From positions 604,694 to 668,693 of the forward strand of contig QWOQ01000007.1 of the NCBI GenBank assembly GCA_003669585.1: DNA of 64,000 nt, read 5' to 3'. Origin of the DNA: Planctomycetota bacterium (GTDB taxonomy: Bacteria > Planctomycetota > Planctomycetia > Pirellulales > UBA1268). Made by a program: the position numbers and the translations under genes. Below, one piece after another: positions 61,596-64,000 of the stretch. Within the stretch, counting starts at the first letter, position 1, and each line of letters opens with the position of its first letter. The notes under the pieces are model-generated. The model saw only the letters and a program-made list of their open reading frames with translations, ran no database searches and was not told the origin of the DNA.

Positions 61596-63137
61596 TTATT
61601 TTTTCGGCCGAGCTTCCTCTCTTGGACTGTCTGACCAAAGCTCATTCAATTGATCGATTGTACGATCAACCAAACCTTGCCCTGCCTCGGGGCCAACTGC
61701 ATTACTTTCAACGATTGCGCTATAGCCCCCTCCACCGACAGCACGTGCGGAGGGAAGATAGGTGCCGGGCCCGGTGAGCTGAATGACAAATGTCTGGAGA
61801 GCAGGACTGCGGGCCTTCATGGCAATTCCAAAGTCGGTGAAGAGTTCAAAGGAATTGGTGGCGATGGCGATATCGCCCAGTCGAATGACGTGCAATTCCA
61901 TCACGAACGGCTCGACTGTTGCAGCCTGCTGCTCTTCGTAGCGACGCACAACTTCTCCGTGCCACCAGAGCAGAGTCTGCTTACCTTGTTCGGTAGAGAG
62001 TTCTTTGATCTTGGATTTTGCAAGTTCCCACTCCCGTTGCGTGACCGGTCGACGCGGAAGTTCGATCTTTTGTACGCGATGAACAAGGATGGCATTGGCA
62101 TGTCTATCCTGTGTCGCGGCGGCGAGCGATTCTTTCCATGCCAAAACAATGCGACTGGAAATCTCCTCCAATCGAGAAAGACCACGAAGTTTCCTCATTC
62201 GTTCTTCTGCCTGTTTTCGAATCATGAGGTGAGGTGATTGATCACCTGCGGCGCCCGTCCATCCAAGAACGTGCAGATTCGCACCATATTCACTCTGCAA
62301 CGATTTCCGCACGTGGTGCCAGAAATCTGCGCTCACAAGATCATTTCCTTCAACCTCCTGTGCAGGGCAGGCAACATTGATTGCCGTAGCAATAAGATTT
62401 CCGGAGTCGTCCCAGAAAAAGAGCGACTCCACCCCGTGGTCCTCATACCCCTCGATCATGCGAAACCGCGATACATTCGTCTGTCCATACATGACCGCCG
62501 TGGCATCTTCGTAAACCGATCGCCTATTCTTGGCAACCGCCGCATAGCCGAGGCCCCAGCTTACCGTGCCAGACTTTCGAGAATTCCACGCCGTAACAAT
62601 GGCATCGGCCACTCGGTCGGCAAAGAAAGCTACATATTCACTCGGCTGCATCACCACTTCCTTCGGGATTTCATACACTCCTTCGAGCATCACTGGCGCG
62701 GTGTGAGTGTGCGTGGCACTGAGAAATATTTTTTCCACCGGGAGTTGAGGAAGCCGCTCTTGTACTCGTAACCTCGTCTGTTCGAGTGCTTCTGTGGGAA
62801 TGGCCACAAGATCACAGGCCACCATCACTGCTTCGTCGTGCACCTTTGATCCAGATCGCGACTCTAAAACAAGAACGGTGGCAGTGACCGGACTTTCAAC
62901 TCCCTTCGAAATACGGGTGTGCATCTGACCCCAAAGAGCAACGGGACGATCGGGGGTGATGCTGACAGTTGCGCCACCGACAAAAAGTTCCGTGGGACGT
63001 TCCGCAGCGAAAACAGGTATCGAGAACACACACCAGTAGAAACTGATGATGAGTCCGAAAGACAAAAGCTCAGCCGAGCGCAACCAACGGAAACGCAGTT
63101 GATTCAAATTTTCACACGACAACGGTCTCATGAACAT
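61596..63137 (-). CDS. Exported neutral/alkaline ceramidase-like protein
   Basis: A 513-residue protein with a signal segment (about residues 23-44, ELLSFGLIISFYWCVF to VFAAERP). The body resembles the neutral ceramidase N-terminal domain: LFVGGATVSITPDRPVALWG, KIFLSATHTHTAPVMLEGV (with metal-binding His residues), ESLFFWDDSGNLIATAINVA and GWTGAAGDQSPHLMIRK. Planctomycetes encode many such proteins without proven ceramidase activity; amide or ester hydrolysis is plausible. ATG 63137 is chosen to keep the basic residues before the membrane stretch; ATG 63131 is equally possible. Confidence 0.85.
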   Translation of the reverse strand: MFMRPLSCENLNQLRFRWLRSAELLSFGLIISFYWCVFSIPVFAAERPTELFVGGATVSITPDRPVALWGQMHTRISKGVESPVTATVLVLESRSGSKVHDEAVMVACDLVAIPTEALEQTRLRVQERLPQLPVEKIFLSATHTHTAPVMLEGVYEIPKEVVMQPSEYVAFFADRVADAIVTAWNSRKSGTVSWGLGYAAVAKNRRSVYEDATAVMYGQTNVSRFRMIEGYEDHGVESLFFWDDSGNLIATAINVACPAQEVEGNDLVSADFWHHVRKSLQSEYGANLHVLGWTGAAGDQSPHLMIRKQAEERMRKLRGLSRLEEISSRIVLAWKESLAAATQDRHANAILVHRVQKIELPRRPVTQREWELAKSKIKELSTEQGKQTLLWWHGEVVRRYEEQQAATVEPFVMELHVIRLGDIAIATNSFELFTDFGIAMKARSPALQTFVIQLTGPGTYLPSARAVGGGGYSAIVESNAVGPEAGQGLVDRTIDQLNELWSDSPREEARPKK

Positions 63138-63189
63138 TGAGTCTTCCTCGGAATGACAGCGAACGAATCGGAGTATTCTCTTTGTTGGA

Positions 63190-64000
63190 TTACTCTGCAG
63201 CAAGGCTCGCACAGACCAATTCATCGTCGTTACGGGCAAAAACATGTCGATTTGCAAACGCCGGATGCGACCAGCAGACGCCGCCTCGCTGCGGCAGTTG
63301 ATCTGTTGTGGGCTTCAAAAGTGATGCCCGACTTATTTCCTCGAATCCCTTGGGTGAGAGTTTCGAAATAATCAGTTCGCCACGTTCGTTCAACATCCAG
63401 ACCCTGTCGCCGTGAAGGATAAAATGAATCGTGCTCCATCGTGCCTTGGGAGTCGCGGTGAGGTTCTCCCATACGCGGTTCCCAGTTGCTGCCTCGAGGC
63501 AGCGCAATTCGCCGTAACTGTCGACACCATAGATGTGATCGCCAAGAAATAGCGGAGTGCTGATAATCGAATGCAAACCATCCGTCTGTCGTTCGTTTGC
63601 TCCCACGCGGTGCCAGACCTTTTCCACTGCCGGTCTCTCTGCCATGAGTCGCAACATCATGGAACCATCGTAAAACGACGTCATAAACAAGCGGTCGCGA
63701 TCGACAATTGGTGTCGCCACTCCAATCGGCATGTTTCGCGGTTTGAATGGAACGCTCCAGAGCGTTGCTCCTGAATCTGGAACCAGTCCTGACACGCTGT
63801 CGCCGGTCCACACAACGAGCACTCGCCTTCCCGCCTGTTCAAGAATAATCGGCGCAGTGTATTGACCGCGTTCATCGAGCGCACGCCAGAGTTCAAGTCC
63901 TGTGAGCTTGTCGAGAGCGACGATGCAGGCGCCGGCCGTGCCGCCAATGTGCACAATGAGCCGTGGCCCGTCCACCAGCGGCGCAGCTGAAATACCCCAG
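63190..64000 (-). CDS. PQQ-like beta-propeller repeat protein, 5' part outside window
   Basis: The frame runs in from the right edge and ends at 63190 with TAA; about 270 C-terminal residues are visible. CIVALDKLTGLELWRALDER, LVPDSGATLWSVPFKPRN, LRCLEAATGNRVWENLTATP and SHPAFANRHVFARNDDELVC are repeats of a PQQ/outer-membrane-BamB-like propeller with the Trp-docking GxxxW motif. Such exported propellers are very common in planctomycetes. Its ligand is unknown. Confidence 0.85.
   Translation of the reverse strand, partial: WGISAAPLVDGPRLIVHIGGTAGACIVALDKLTGLELWRALDERGQYTAPIILEQAGRRVLVVWTGDSVSGLVPDSGATLWSVPFKPRNMPIGVATPIVDRDRLFMTSFYDGSMMLRLMAERPAVEKVWHRVGANERQTDGLHSIISTPLFLGDHIYGVDSYGELRCLEAATGNRVWENLTATPKARWSTIHFILHGDRVWMLNERGELIISKLSPKGFEEISRASLLKPTTDQLPQRGGVCWSHPAFANRHVFARNDDELVCASLAAE

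Overview
The window reads as chromosomal DNA from a planctomycete (Planctomycetota, probably a Pirellulales-like lineage). The case rests on families that cluster in that phylum: a DUF1549/DUF1553 protein with c-type-haem-like motifs next to a Tat-targeted DUF1501 protein, a pre-peptidase C-terminal (PPC) protein and a cytochrome-c/WD40 protein; an LEPR sorting motif on a large exported glycoside hydrolase; a huge GspK-like pseudopilin partner; and an elongation factor G of the mitochondrial-type (spdEFG1) subfamily. No rRNA, tRNA or CRISPR array was recognised.

Positions 1-25 kb are ordinary chromosomal genes: a pseudopilin-type cluster (1-5.4 kb), a thioredoxin-like protein, a carbon-metabolism group (SMP-30 lactonase, DUF3050, HpaI aldolase, FMN-dependent 2-hydroxyacid oxidase, dienelactone hydrolase), fusA, a redoxin, a two-domain NIPSNAP protein, an SLBB lipoprotein, the four-gene DUF1553/DUF1501 operon and an FGGY sugar kinase.

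Positions 25-39.8 kb are an accessory mosaic. AbiEii-like nucleotidyltransferases, toxin-antitoxin fragments (HipA, HigB/HigA, FitA-like) and duplicated scraps of DNA are interleaved with FkbM and class I methyltransferases, glycosyltransferases and many sulfotransferases. A roughly 0.5 kb segment is present twice (31321-31864 and 37985-38477). Each copy keeps a different gene intact, so the two decayed in complementary ways.

Positions 39.8-61.5 kb form a polysaccharide locus. It holds a complete dTDP-L-rhamnose set (rfbA, rfbC and rfbD in one operon; rfbB fused to a sulfotransferase and a coiled coil), a tandem GT4 glycosyltransferase, an AlgI-like membrane O-acyltransferase with an AlgJ-like partner, further sulfotransferases and methyltransferases, an RgpF-like rhamnan protein, and a secreted GH8-fibronectin III protein. 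The simplest combined reading is assembly of a sulfated, O-acetylated, methylated, rhamnose-containing surface polysaccharide. This is inference from family membership; no polymerase, flippase or ABC exporter was seen in the window. One intact IS3-family element (52881-54167) and at least two relics of it lie in the locus, and an IS end truncates the GH8 protein.

The last 2.5 kb return to ordinary genes: a neutral-ceramidase-like exported protein and a PQQ-type beta-propeller that runs off the window end.
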